Assembly: GCF_013267195.1 (NCBI RefSeq)
Contig: NZ_CP053941.1
Span: 310,001-374,000, forward strand
Origin: Halorubrum salinarum
Lineage (GTDB): Archaea > Halobacteriota > Halobacteria > Halobacteriales > Haloferacaceae
Reading direction: 5' to 3'
DNA length: 64,000 nucleotides
Positions 16,542 to 24,976 of this stretch are shown one piece after another (position 1 is the first letter of the stretch; each line of letters opens with the position of its first letter). The position numbers were made by a program, and so were the translations under genes. Below the pieces are notes generated by a model. That model was given only the letters and a program-made list of their open reading frames with translations. It made no database searches and was not told where the DNA came from.

Positions 16542-16626
16542 GCGCGGGTTGCCGAGCCAGGCCAAAGGCGTAGCGCTTAGGACGCTATCCCGTAGGGGTC
16601 CGCCGGTTCAAATCCGGTCCCGCGCA
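16542..16626 (+). tRNA. tRNA-Leu (anticodon UAG)
   Basis: Acceptor arms GCGCGGG (16542-16548) and CCCGCGC (16619-16625) pair perfectly, with discriminator A. The anticodon stem is TAGCG/CGCTA around loop CTTAGGA, so the anticodon is TAG. A long variable arm (class II) and the T-loop GGTTCAAATCC confirm leucine. CCA is not encoded. Confidence 0.93.
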
Positions 16627-16693
16627 CTGAGCGGATTTATAACCCAGAGGACGAGCGAAGCGAGTCCTCGCGGTTCGAATCCGGTCCCGCGCA
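16604..16693 (+). repeat. Duplicated 3' end of tRNA-Leu with structured element between copies
   Basis: Bases 16604-16626 (3' end of the tRNA) recur at 16671-16693 with one mismatch (A to G in the T-loop), 67 bases downstream. Between them is a hairpin with arms GAGGAC/GTCCTC enclosing GAGCGAAGCGA. The duplication looks like an attachment-site remnant or a tRNA-tail repeat. Confidence 0.7.
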
Positions 16694-16759
16694 TACTGCC
16701 TCGAACGAACATGAGAGACATTTTTGGCGCAGGTTCGAATTCCCTCGGCATCCGAATCC

Positions 16760-16781
16760 GTGTTAGTAGTTATATACTAAC
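16760..16781 (+). promoter_or_regulatory. Palindromic promoter/operator of the PAS kinase gene
   Basis: TGTTAGTA-N6-TACTAACA, a perfect 8-base inverted repeat. Its spacer GTTATA forms the TATA box about 28 bases before the ATG at 16799, so the transcript is probably leaderless. A dimeric regulator bound here would block TBP. Confidence 0.6.
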
Positions 16782-16798
16782 AGGGGCGTTGAGTAGCC

Positions 16799-17938
16799 AT
16801 GGGAGGGGACCCCGGCGACGCCGATGTCCACCGGGAGACCGGCGCTGCCGGCGATCGGTATCGGATGCTGTTCGAGAACAACCCGATCGTCATCTGGGAG
16901 CACGACTTCTCGGCGGCGAAGTCGTATCTGAATTCGCTGAGAGTCGACCCGACGGAGGTCGCGGCGTTTCTCGACTCGCACCCCTCGGAAGTGGCGGCGC
17001 TCTTCGACGAGGTCGAAACGGTCGACGTGAACCGGAACGCGGTGGAGTACTACGGGGCGCGTTCGAAGGAGCACCTCCTCGACAACGTCGATCAGGTCCT
17101 CGACGAGGAGGCGTGGGATCTCACCGTCGAACTCTGGGCCGGCATCGCCGCCGGGAAGACGCGGTTTCGGGGCGAGACGGTCGCTAACACGTTCGACGGG
17201 AAGCGCCGGCACCAGATCCTCCAACTGTACGTCCCCGAGGCGTACGCCGAGACCTACGAGCGCGTGTACATGACCGGGACCGACATCACCGACCTCAAAG
17301 AGCGCGAACGCGAGTTACAGCGGGAGCGCGACAAGCTCGACGAGTTCGCGAGCATCGTCTCGCACGACCTTCGCAACCCGTTGGGCGTCGCGCAGGGTCG
17401 TATCGCGCTCGCCCGAGCGGACGGAGACCTATCCCACTTGGCGCCCGCCGCCCGGTCGATCGATCGGAGCCTCGAACTGATCGACGATCTGCTCTCCCTC
17501 GCCCGCGCGGGCAGTGAGATCGGCGACCTGGACGACATCCCGCTGGCGGCCGTCGTCCGCGACTGCGAGGCGCAGGTCGACGGCGCCGCCGTCTCGCTCG
17601 TCGGCGACCTCCCCACGATCCGGGCCGACCGCAGCCGGGTGGGCACGCTGCTGGAGAACCTGCTCAGGAACGCGGTCGAACACGGCGGCGGCGACGTTGC
17701 CATCGCCGTCGGCGGCCTCGACGGCGGGTTCTACCTCGAAGACGACGGGGCAGGCATCCCCGCGGACGACAGGGACGCCGTCTTCGACGTCGGGTTCTCG
17801 TCGAACGCCGACGGCACCGGCTTCGGGCTGAGCATCGTCGCGCAGATCGCCGACGCGCACGGGTGGGACGTACGGGTGACCGACGGCGCCGACGGCGGAG
17901 CGAGGTTCGAGGTCACCGGCGTCGAGAGCGCGTCGTAG
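16799..17938 (+). CDS. PAS-domain sensor histidine kinase
   Basis: 379 residues, no membrane helix, so cytoplasmic. A PAS domain covers roughly residues 20-160 (YRMLFENNPIVIWEHDF ... MTGTDITDLKERE). It contains a ~50-residue acidic insertion after the first strand. A short coiled linker leads to the HisKA helix with phospho-acceptor His in SHDLRNPL (about 189). The ATPase domain shows NLLRNAVEHG (N box), DDGAGIP (G1) and GTGFGLSIV (G2). No response regulator is adjacent, so its partner is elsewhere. Confidence 0.9.
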   Translation: MGGDPGDADVHRETGAAGDRYRMLFENNPIVIWEHDFSAAKSYLNSLRVDPTEVAAFLDSHPSEVAALFDEVETVDVNRNAVEYYGARSKEHLLDNVDQVLDEEAWDLTVELWAGIAAGKTRFRGETVANTFDGKRRHQILQLYVPEAYAETYERVYMTGTDITDLKERERELQRERDKLDEFASIVSHDLRNPLGVAQGRIALARADGDLSHLAPAARSIDRSLELIDDLLSLARAGSEIGDLDDIPLAAVVRDCEAQVDGAAVSLVGDLPTIRADRSRVGTLLENLLRNAVEHGGGDVAIAVGGLDGGFYLEDDGAGIPADDRDAVFDVGFSSNADGTGFGLSIVAQIADAHGWDVRVTDGADGGARFEVTGVESAS

Positions 17939-18033
17939 GGACGTGGGCCCGCTCGGCGACCCCGCCGCGGCGAGACGGGGGCACCAGACCTCCCGAACCG
18001 TGAAGTAGCGACACGAGAGACGACCGGCCGACC

Positions 18034-18354
18034 GTGTTGACCGACGCCGAGGAACGGCTCGTCGAGGGGATCCTCGACGCGGGCGAGGCCGTCGAGCGTG
18101 ACACGTTCGAGTTCATGATCGCGGAGGGGCTGCCGGCCGAGCAGCTCCAGGTCCTCGGAGGCGACGGAGACGTCGAGGCGGTCATCGAGAGCCTCGAAGC
18201 GAAGGGGCTGGTCGCCACCGAACCGGTCGAGGAGACGGTCCGCGACGCCGGCTCCGTCGAGGACTCGCTCCGCATACCGGGGACCGATTTCGAGCGCGTC
18301 GAGCGTCGGTACGTCCACTTCACCGCGAAGCTCGAAGCGAAGTATCGAGAGTAG
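18034..18354 (+). CDS. Small acidic hypothetical protein
   Basis: 106 residues from a GTG. Helical and acidic, with a two-part layout resembling a small winged-helix or predicted DNA-binding domain (AEERLVEGILDAGEAV; later VEAVIESLEAKGLVA). I do not recognise the family. It sits between the histidine kinase and the convergent protease gene; co-transcription with the kinase is possible (95-base gap). Confidence 0.6.
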   Translation: MLTDAEERLVEGILDAGEAVERDTFEFMIAEGLPAEQLQVLGGDGDVEAVIESLEAKGLVATEPVEETVRDAGSVEDSLRIPGTDFERVERRYVHFTAKLEAKYRE

Positions 18355-18369
18355 CTCGCCGCTCGACCG

Positions 18370-19881
18370 CTATTCCGGCCAGGCCTCGCGCTCGCGTCTG
18401 TCCGCCTCGCCGGTGAGCTCCGGCGGGACCTCGTCCAGCAGCACCGGCGCCAGCGACGCGCCGACGTGCCACGCGACGACTTCCTCGTCGAGCTCCTCCA
18501 GCCGCACGTCCTGTTGCCCGTAGTACTCGCCGTCGACCGTACAGGACCCGCCGCCGTCGGCGAAACAGACCTCGCCGCGCTCGTCGTAGGTGATCTGGAG
18601 GTGCGCGTCGCGCGCGCTGTCGACGAACTCCCACGCGAACCCGTCGTTGCCGACGACGTCGTCGCGGGCCGCGAAGTGGTCGAGCGCCGCGGCCACCTCG
18701 TCTTCGACGGGGCCGGTGACCGCGCCGTCGTCCCCGCGCAGGTGGACTTTCACCGGGCTATTGGTGGCGAGCGTGCTCGTCGCGTTCATCAGCCCGGCGG
18801 GCTCGTCGCCGTGTTCGAGCCCCTGGACGTGCCCGAGCTCGTGGATGATCGTCGAGTTCATCTCCGCGTCGGAGATCCGGGGATCGACGGTCGCGGTCAT
18901 CGGGGTCCGCGGTTCGTCGACGAGCAGGTCCGCGCAGCCGAAGTACCGCGCGTCGTCGTCCTCGACGCCGCACCGCTCGACGCGCTCGAAGCGGAGGATC
19001 ACGTCCGCGGCGTCGGCGTCGGCGACGCGCTCGTACGCGACCGGGTAGCCCAGGTAGCGCTCGTCGTTCCGCTCCCAGTAGCCCGTCGCGGCCGCGACGA
19101 CGCCCGAGACGTTCCGGTCGACCGCCTCGTCGTCGACGTAGAGGCCGAGCGTCGTCTTCCCGTAGGGGCTCGGGTGGATCACCGAGACGGCCAGCTCGCG
19201 CGTCCGGTTCGCGGTCGTCACGACGACCGGGTGGTCGCCGCCGTCGAATCGCACGTCGGCGAACGTGACGGAGACACGCGTTTCCCCGCCCCCGTCGAGC
19301 GTCACCGTCCGGTTCGCGCTCGCGGCGGTCCCGTACCGGAACGAGACCATCTGTGCGCCCGCCAGGTCGCCGCGGTTGGTCACGGTCGCCGTGACCGAGA
19401 GGTCCTCGCCGTACGCGACGCGCTCCGGGGCCTCGATCCCCGAGACCGCGAACGTCGCCGCCCGCGCCTCCTCGACGACGATCGACCGGGTCGCGTTCGC
19501 CTCTCCGACGGTCACTGTGAGCTCGTGCTCGCCGGGGTCGAGCGCCGCGGCGTCGACCACGGTCGTCACCGTCATCGTCCCGTTCGCGGGGACGGACCGG
19601 TTCTCCGCGAGCAGCGTCGCGTCGCCGATCCGGACCGTCACCCGGACCGGATCGAGGCTCGCGTTCGGCGCGTCCGAGCCCGCCGCGCCGCTGCCGTCGG
19701 CCAGGGCGGCCCACCGCGCGGTGGCCCGGACCGTCGCGCGCTCGTCGTGGCCGAGCGACGCGGGCGCGTCGACGGACTCGATGGTCGGCGAGGCGTCGGT
19801 CAGTGACTGCCCGCCGAGGCCGCCGCAGCCGGCGAGCACGACGAGGAGCGCGGCGACGAGGGCGGCGCTGGCGTGACGCAT
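18370..19881 (-). CDS. Secreted lipoprotein metalloprotease (matrixin-like) with CARDB-like domains
   Basis: 503 residues. A lipoprotein signal ends at LAGC (about residue 19). Two β-rich repeats of the CARDB/Ig-like kind follow (about 35-140 and 145-230). The catalytic part carries HELGHVQGLEH (about 347-357), the HExxHxxGxxH zinc site of metzincins, followed by a Met-turn GLMN. A C-terminal domain of ~110 residues follows. It is probably an extracellular, membrane-anchored endopeptidase. Its start overlaps no real gene; the divergent PAS gene begins further away at 20050. Confidence 0.85.
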   Translation of the reverse strand: MRHASAALVAALLVVLAGCGGLGGQSLTDASPTIESVDAPASLGHDERATVRATARWAALADGSGAAGSDAPNASLDPVRVTVRIGDATLLAENRSVPANGTMTVTTVVDAAALDPGEHELTVTVGEANATRSIVVEEARAATFAVSGIEAPERVAYGEDLSVTATVTNRGDLAGAQMVSFRYGTAASANRTVTLDGGGETRVSVTFADVRFDGGDHPVVVTTANRTRELAVSVIHPSPYGKTTLGLYVDDEAVDRNVSGVVAAATGYWERNDERYLGYPVAYERVADADAADVILRFERVERCGVEDDDARYFGCADLLVDEPRTPMTATVDPRISDAEMNSTIIHELGHVQGLEHGDEPAGLMNATSTLATNSPVKVHLRGDDGAVTGPVEDEVAAALDHFAARDDVVGNDGFAWEFVDSARDAHLQITYDERGEVCFADGGGSCTVDGEYYGQQDVRLEELDEEVVAWHVGASLAPVLLDEVPPELTGEADRREREAWPE

Positions 19882-20049
19882 CGGTTACCGGAACCTCGGG
19901 ACCGGAGACACATAACCTTCGTTTCAGGCGACGACCACGTCCGGTCGGGCGGGCTCGTCCCGTGCCGGCGCGCTCCGATATTGACTCCGCGCGCGGCGCG
20001 CTGGTCGCCGGAACGACACCGCCTTGTCGATCGGTCGCGAACCGGATCC

Positions 20050-20586
20050 GTGACGCTCCGACGCGACGTGCTCGCGGCGATCGACGCCGACCGCGGCTCG
20101 TTCCGGCCCGCGCTCTGGGGGCTTCTCGACGAGTACGACCTCGCGCTCGGGAGGACTCCGACGCCGGTCGAGCACCCCGACGACCGAACGGAGCGCGAGG
20201 CGCGCTTCGTCGACCGACTCCGGGCGCTCGACGACGCGCCGATCGGGCTCACGCTCACCGGTCCGGCGTACCGCGACACCCCGATCGTCTACGTCAACCG
20301 CTGGTTCCGCGAGCGGACCGGCTACCGGCTCGACGACCTCCGCGGCCGGAACCCTCGACTGTTTCAGGGCGCCGACGCCGACGCGGACGCCCGTGCGGAC
20401 TTCCGCGAGGCGCTGTCGACGTGGTCGGCGGTCACCGTCGACCTCCGCAACCGCCGCCGGGACGGTACCCCGTTCGCGAACCGCGTCACGCTGCGGCCGC
20501 TGTTCGGCGACGCGGGCACGGTCACGCACTGGGTCGCCGCGCAGGAGCCGCGGCCGATCGAGGGGTCGGACGCGGGCGTCGAGTGA
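20050..20586 (+). CDS. PAS/LOV-like single-domain protein
   Basis: 178 residues from the GTG at 20050. The frame extends further upstream, but that part overlaps the divergent protease start and reads as non-coding Arg-rich sequence. A PAS domain of LOV type is present: YVNRWFRERTGYRLDDLRGRN, PRLFQG, then VTVDLRNRRRDGTPFANRV. Photoactive LOV domains have GRNCRFLQ with a flavin-reacting Cys; here that position is Pro (GRNPRLFQ), so blue-light adduct chemistry is not expected. No output domain is attached. It could be an adaptor for a two-component system. Confidence 0.75.
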   Translation: MTLRRDVLAAIDADRGSFRPALWGLLDEYDLALGRTPTPVEHPDDRTEREARFVDRLRALDDAPIGLTLTGPAYRDTPIVYVNRWFRERTGYRLDDLRGRNPRLFQGADADADARADFREALSTWSAVTVDLRNRRRDGTPFANRVTLRPLFGDAGTVTHWVAAQEPRPIEGSDAGVE

Positions 20587-20610
20587 GCGAGCGACCGCCG
20601 CGCACGCCGC

Positions 20611-22188
20611 TCACCGCAGCGTCGACGTGGGGACGACCGACGGGAACGCGCCGCTCCCGGTCGCGTCCTCGACGACCGCCTCGGCGACGTGTTCGCCGCT
20701 GAGCAGGCACATCGGCATCCCGATGCCGGGGTTCGTGTACGCGCCGACGTAGTAGAGGCCGTCGACGCCGGGCGCGCGGTGCGCCGGCCGGAGCGGCCCG
20801 GTCTGGTCGAGCGTGTGCGACAGCGCCAGCGCGGTGCCGCGGGGCGCGTTGAACCGCCGCCGGAAGTCGGAGACGCAGGCCGTCTCCTCGAAGACGATCC
20901 GGTCGCGGAAGTCGACGCCGGCGTGCTCGGCGAGGTCGTCGAACACCAGGTCGCGGAACCGCTCGCGGGTCTCCGGGTCGTCCTCCAGCCCGGCGGCCAG
21001 CGGCACGAGCAGGAAGACGGCCTCGTGGCCCTCGGGCGCCGCCTCCGGGTCCGTCTTCGAGGGGACGTGGACGTAGTACGCCGGGTCGTCCGGCCACCCC
21101 GGCTCGTCGAAGATGGCGTCGAAGTGCGGCCGCCAGTCGGTCGGGAACACGAGCGTGTGGTGGTCCAAGTCCACCTCGCCCTCCACGCCGATGTAAGAGA
21201 GGTACGCCGAGGGCGCGTACGTCCGCGACTCCCAGTACGACTCGCGGTCGACGGTCCCCGCGGGGAGGAGCTCGCGCTCGACGTGCGGCGGGGCGGCGTT
21301 CGCCACGACGCGGTCGAAGCGGGCCGAGCGGGGCGACGCGCCCGGTTCGCGGGGCGCCGACTCCACGGTGAACTTCGGGACCGACGGCTCGATCGCGGCC
21401 ACCGGCTCGCTCGTCCGGATCGAGACGCCGAGATCCGCGGCGAGGTCGGCCATCGCGTCCACGACGCTCGCGATCCCCCCGACCGGGTGGTAGACGCCGA
21501 GGTTCATGTCGACGTGGCTCATCAGCGTGTAGATCGCCGGCGTGTTGTACGGCGAGCCGCCGAGGAAGACGAGCTTGTACTCCGCGATCTGTCGGAGCTT
21601 CTCGCTGTCGAAGTAGTCGCCGACGTAGTCGTCCATCTCCCGGAGCTTCGGGAGCGCGCGGCCGGACCGGAGCACGTCGGCGTCGACCATGTCGCGCAGC
21701 CGCGAGCGGCTCGGGTAGACGAACCGGTCCATGCCCAGCTCGTACGCCTCCGCCGCGTCCGCGAGGTAGTCGTCTAAGACCTCCCCCGCGCCCGACTCGT
21801 AGGACTCGAACAGCGCCTTCTGCCCCTCGCGGTCGGCGGGCATCGACGCGCGGTCGCCGTCCTTCCAGATCACCTCGTACAGGGGGTCGAGTTCGATCAG
21901 GTCGTAGTAGTCGTCGGTCGAGCGCCCGAAGTGCTCGAAGAAGCGGTCGAACACCTCCGGCATGAGGTACCACGAGGGCCCGGTGTCGATCCGGAACCCG
22001 TCGCGCTCGATCCGCCCGGCGTACCCGCCGGGGTGGTCGTTCCGCTCGAAGAGCGTCACGTCCGCACCCGCGTCGGCGAGGTGGCTGGCCGCGGCGAGGC
22101 CGCCGAAGCCGGCGCCGACGACCGCGATGGACTCCCCGGCGAGCGGCTCGCCCGCGTCCGACCGCCCCGCGTCCGGTTGGGGTGACAT
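20611..22188 (-). CDS. crtI: Phytoene desaturase family enzyme (CrtI-like)
   Basis: 525 residues, normal for CrtI. The FAD-binding dinucleotide motif VVGAGFGGLAAASHLADAG lies near residue 22, followed by GGYAGR and IDTGPSWYLMPEVF. The C-terminal FAD motif is GLYYVGAYTNPGIGMPMCLLSGE. It introduces double bases in carotenoid precursors (phytoene to lycopene, or 3,4-desaturation for bacterioruberin) at the membrane. No crtB, lyeJ or cruF lies beside it, so which desaturation step it does cannot be fixed from context. The stop lies close to the convergent PAS gene. Confidence 0.88.
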   Translation of the reverse strand: MSPQPDAGRSDAGEPLAGESIAVVGAGFGGLAAASHLADAGADVTLFERNDHPGGYAGRIERDGFRIDTGPSWYLMPEVFDRFFEHFGRSTDDYYDLIELDPLYEVIWKDGDRASMPADREGQKALFESYESGAGEVLDDYLADAAEAYELGMDRFVYPSRSRLRDMVDADVLRSGRALPKLREMDDYVGDYFDSEKLRQIAEYKLVFLGGSPYNTPAIYTLMSHVDMNLGVYHPVGGIASVVDAMADLAADLGVSIRTSEPVAAIEPSVPKFTVESAPREPGASPRSARFDRVVANAAPPHVERELLPAGTVDRESYWESRTYAPSAYLSYIGVEGEVDLDHHTLVFPTDWRPHFDAIFDEPGWPDDPAYYVHVPSKTDPEAAPEGHEAVFLLVPLAAGLEDDPETRERFRDLVFDDLAEHAGVDFRDRIVFEETACVSDFRRRFNAPRGTALALSHTLDQTGPLRPAHRAPGVDGLYYVGAYTNPGIGMPMCLLSGEHVAEAVVEDATGSGAFPSVVPTSTLR

Positions 22189-22273
22189 TACGTCGTGATA
22201 AGCGGCCGACCACGTTTACCCTGCGGTCATACCATGTTAGGGGCGTCGCCGTCGGTCGGATCCAGCGCGTCCG

Positions 22274-22951
22274 TCAGGCGTCGTCTCCGACGCCGTCGCC
22301 CTGGAGCCGCCGGGCGCCCAGCGCGAACAGGCCCAGCCCGATCAGGTAGAGCCGCCACCCGCTGTTCGCGACCGGGAACCGGCGGTCGACCGGCTCCGCG
22401 ACGTCGAGGTCGGGGTCGCGCGGCTGGACCGGGTTGTCGACGTGGACCGACTCGCTGGTGCCGCCCGCGCCCGCGTCGACGGTCCGGCTCCCCGTCTCCG
22501 GGTCGATCCGCACGTCCACGAACGTCTGGACGAGCCCGTCGGCCGTCGAGTAGAGGACCTCGCCGTCCAGCCGGAAGAAGCGGTCGCGGAGCGGCCAGAA
22601 GGCGTTGACCCCGTCGAGGTGGGTCCAGTCGATCGCGACGTGCGCGAAGGCGTGGACGAAGAGGGCGACCCACGCGACGGCGACCCACCGCGCCGAGAGC
22701 CGCTCGCGGACCAGCGACCGCTCCCGGACGCGCGTGTCGTAGTACAGCGCCAGCGCGGCGACGCCGGGGAGGACGAAGTTGTGCCCGACGGTGCGGTGCG
22801 CGCCCTCCATGATCACCCCGAGGAAGCTGTCCGCCTCCGGGAGGACGAGGACGACGAGCAGGACCGCGAGCGCCCGCCGGTCGTAGTACGCGCCGAGCAG
22901 CCCGGCCGCGAGCAGCAGCGCGAACCCGGCGTGGACGACCGTGGAGGGCAT
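22274..22951 (-). CDS. YdjM-type membrane-bound metal-dependent hydrolase
   Basis: 225 residues with about four membrane helices. It belongs to the YdjM/DUF457 membrane hydrolase group: H7 in MPSTVVHAGFALL, PEADSF, a conserved His in HRTVGHNFVLP, and HVAIDWTHLDGVN. These are the probable metal ligands. Its start directly abuts the stop of the paralogue at 22952, so they form an operon. Substrate unknown. Confidence 0.75.
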   Translation of the reverse strand: MPSTVVHAGFALLLAAGLLGAYYDRRALAVLLVVLVLPEADSFLGVIMEGAHRTVGHNFVLPGVAALALYYDTRVRERSLVRERLSARWVAVAWVALFVHAFAHVAIDWTHLDGVNAFWPLRDRFFRLDGEVLYSTADGLVQTFVDVRIDPETGSRTVDAGAGGTSESVHVDNPVQPRDPDLDVAEPVDRRFPVANSGWRLYLIGLGLFALGARRLQGDGVGDDA

Positions 22952-23629
22952 TCAGCGGGCCACCTCCGGGCCGCCCGTCGCCGCACCGCCGCGCCGGAAG
23001 CGGACCGCGAGCGTCGCGGCCGCCGCGGCGACGACGACCAGCTGCCACCCGCCGTCAATGAACCGGAACTCGCGGTCGGCGGCCGGGTCGAGGCCGGGGC
23101 GCCCGTCGGGGTTGACCCACGAGGCGACGGGGTCCGCGACCGCGCCGCCGGCGGTCCGGAGCGGCAGGACGCCGGACCCGTCGCCGCCGGACGCGAGGAA
23201 CGTCTGGACGACCCCCTCCTGCGTCGAGAGCACGAGCCGCCCGCGGACGACGTAGCGCGCGTCCTCCAGCGGGTACAGGAGCGCCGCCCCCTCGCCGGCG
23301 AACAGCGCGGACCCGATCCCGGCGACGACGAACGACGCGAGCGCGACCCACGCGACCCGCACGCCGCGGCGACCGAACCGGTCGCGGAGCGCCGACGCCG
23401 GGCGCAGCGACGTGTCCCAGTGGACCGCCGCGCCGACGAGCAGCGGCGCCCAGACGGCGTGGAGGAGGGCGTTCGTCGCGCCCGGGACGACGAGGCTCGC
23501 GGCAGCGTCGAGGGAGGGGACGACCGCGGCCGCGACGACGACCGCGACCGCCCGCCGGTCGAACGCGCCGCCCAGCAGCGCGGCCGCGAGCAGCGCCCCC
23601 ACGGCCGCGCTCACGAGCGTCGGAGCCAT
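22952..23629 (-). CDS. Degenerate paralogue of the YdjM-type hydrolase
   Basis: 225 residues, exactly the same length as the next gene and clearly related in layout (VSAAVGALLAAALLGGAFDRRAVAV; HWDTSLRPASALRDRFG; VLSTQEGVVQTFL). The metal-ligand positions are changed: H7 is Ser, PEADSF is PSLDAA, and the HVAIDWTH segment has no His. This is a tandem duplicate whose hydrolase site appears lost. It may be a structural partner of its neighbour. Confidence 0.7.
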   Translation of the reverse strand: MAPTLVSAAVGALLAAALLGGAFDRRAVAVVVAAAVVPSLDAAASLVVPGATNALLHAVWAPLLVGAAVHWDTSLRPASALRDRFGRRGVRVAWVALASFVVAGIGSALFAGEGAALLYPLEDARYVVRGRLVLSTQEGVVQTFLASGGDGSGVLPLRTAGGAVADPVASWVNPDGRPGLDPAADREFRFIDGGWQLVVVAAAAATLAVRFRRGGAATGGPEVAR

Positions 23630-23671
23630 ACCCGTCCTGACGCTCGGAGGCGAATAAGCGCTCCGGGCGGG

Positions 23672-24526
23672 TCAGTCGCGGTCGTCCGGATCGGGGTCGG
23701 CGGTGTCCGCGTCGAACTCGAAGCCGTCGGCGTCAGCGTCGAGACCCTCGTCCAACTCCGCTTCGCGGTCGTCGCCGGGTTCGTCGTGAGTCTCGTCGGG
23801 GCCGCCGTCGGCTTCGTCGAGAACCCCGTCGCCGCGATCGACCGTGAGGCGGTCGCCGTCGTCCCCGTCGTCCGACTCGTCGCTCTCCCCGAGCAGCGCG
23901 ACGGCCATCAGCCGGGCGCCGCCCGCGATCAGGTTCGTCAGGTGGAGGCCGACAAGCAGGCCCACGACCCCGACGCCCGCCGCCAGGGCGGCCTCCGGCG
24001 CCGTGTCGATCGCCCACACCGCCGGCTCGCCGTTCACCTCGCCGAACTGCGGCGCGTAGGGGTACCGGGCCGGGGCGGCGACGAGCGCGAGCGACCGCGA
24101 GAGGACGGCGAGCGGCGCGAACGCCAGGACTGTGACCCAGAACTTCAGCGAGACGAACCCGAGCCCCCGCCAGGTCGACGGCGCCGACAGGTACGCCCGA
24201 ACGGTCGCGACCGCGCCGGACGACCCGCCGTCCGCGGCGGCGGGGAGGTCGTCCGCCGCGACCAAGTCGGTGCCGAGCAGGCGGTTCGCCAGCCACCGTT
24301 CGAGCCCGGCGGCGATCCGCGAGGCGACGACGGCCGCGATCAGGACGCCGACCCCGACGAGGATGACCGAGAAGACGATCCCGAACGCGAGCGCGAAGGT
24401 GACGAACCCGGTGTAGACGAACCACAGCGGGACCGCGATCAGCAGGTACAGCAGGCGGCGATACGTGCGGCCGTCGGCGACGACGCCGACGACCGGGAGG
24501 GCTGCCAGCGGTCGGAGGGAGACCAT
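23672..24526 (-). CDS. Putative membrane sensor-domain protein
   Basis: 284 residues. Four membrane helices in two pairs (about 25-45 and 48-70; about 125-150 and 180-205) carry the arrangement of the haloarchaeal 'sensor' domain family (RTYRRLLYLLIAVPLWFVY near the start). The last ~75 residues are an extremely acidic D/E/G tail without structure. No output domain is attached. It is first gene of the block leading to the YdjM pair; a 42-base gap separates them. Confidence 0.65.
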   Translation of the reverse strand: MVSLRPLAALPVVGVVADGRTYRRLLYLLIAVPLWFVYTGFVTFALAFGIVFSVILVGVGVLIAAVVASRIAAGLERWLANRLLGTDLVAADDLPAAADGGSSGAVATVRAYLSAPSTWRGLGFVSLKFWVTVLAFAPLAVLSRSLALVAAPARYPYAPQFGEVNGEPAVWAIDTAPEAALAAGVGVVGLLVGLHLTNLIAGGARLMAVALLGESDESDDGDDGDRLTVDRGDGVLDEADGGPDETHDEPGDDREAELDEGLDADADGFEFDADTADPDPDDRD

Positions 24527-24596
24527 ATCCCGACTGGTTCGCCGTCCGACAAAAATCGATCGCTCGACGGCGGTCGGCCCGCCGCGGGGAGCCGGC

Positions 24597-24932
24597 TCAG
24601 CCGAGGAAGAAGTCGATCGCGTTGCCGGACGACTGGCCCTTGTACAGCTCGGAGTAGCCGCAGTCGGCGCAGGAGACGACCACGAACCGCCGGTTCTGGA
24701 CGTCGAACATCTTGGTCAGTCCCGTCCCGCTGGTGGCTATCTCGTCGGTCTCCGTCTCGGTGCCGCCGCACTTCGGGCAGCCGTCCTCGCCGCCGCCGAG
24801 GGACTGCGGTCGGTCGCCGGTCGCCGCCTCGCCGCGGCCGGTGGGCGACCCGCCGTCGCCGCGCTCGCTCTCGTCCGTCGATTCGTCGCCGCCGAAGACG
24901 GAGTACTTCGTGTCGTCGGTTTCGGAGGGCAT
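24597..24932 (-). CDS. Zn-ribbon nucleic-acid-binding protein
   Basis: 111 residues from the ATG at 24932. The first ~55 residues are disordered and acidic (rich in E, D, G). The rest is a zinc ribbon: CPKCGG, later CADCGYSELYKG, with the motif RFVVVSCADCGY seen in the archaeal Zn-ribbon nucleic-acid-binding family. The same frame stays open far upstream through purB, but that part is non-coding shadow. It is 44 bases downstream of purB on the same strand. Confidence 0.75.
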   Translation of the reverse strand: MPSETDDTKYSVFGGDESTDESERGDGGSPTGRGEAATGDRPQSLGGGEDGCPKCGGTETETDEIATSGTGLTKMFDVQNRRFVVVSCADCGYSELYKGQSSGNAIDFFLG

Positions 24933-24976
24933 CGGTCCCCCCTGCTCGGCCGAGGAGTAAACGTCTTGTGCCGTCG

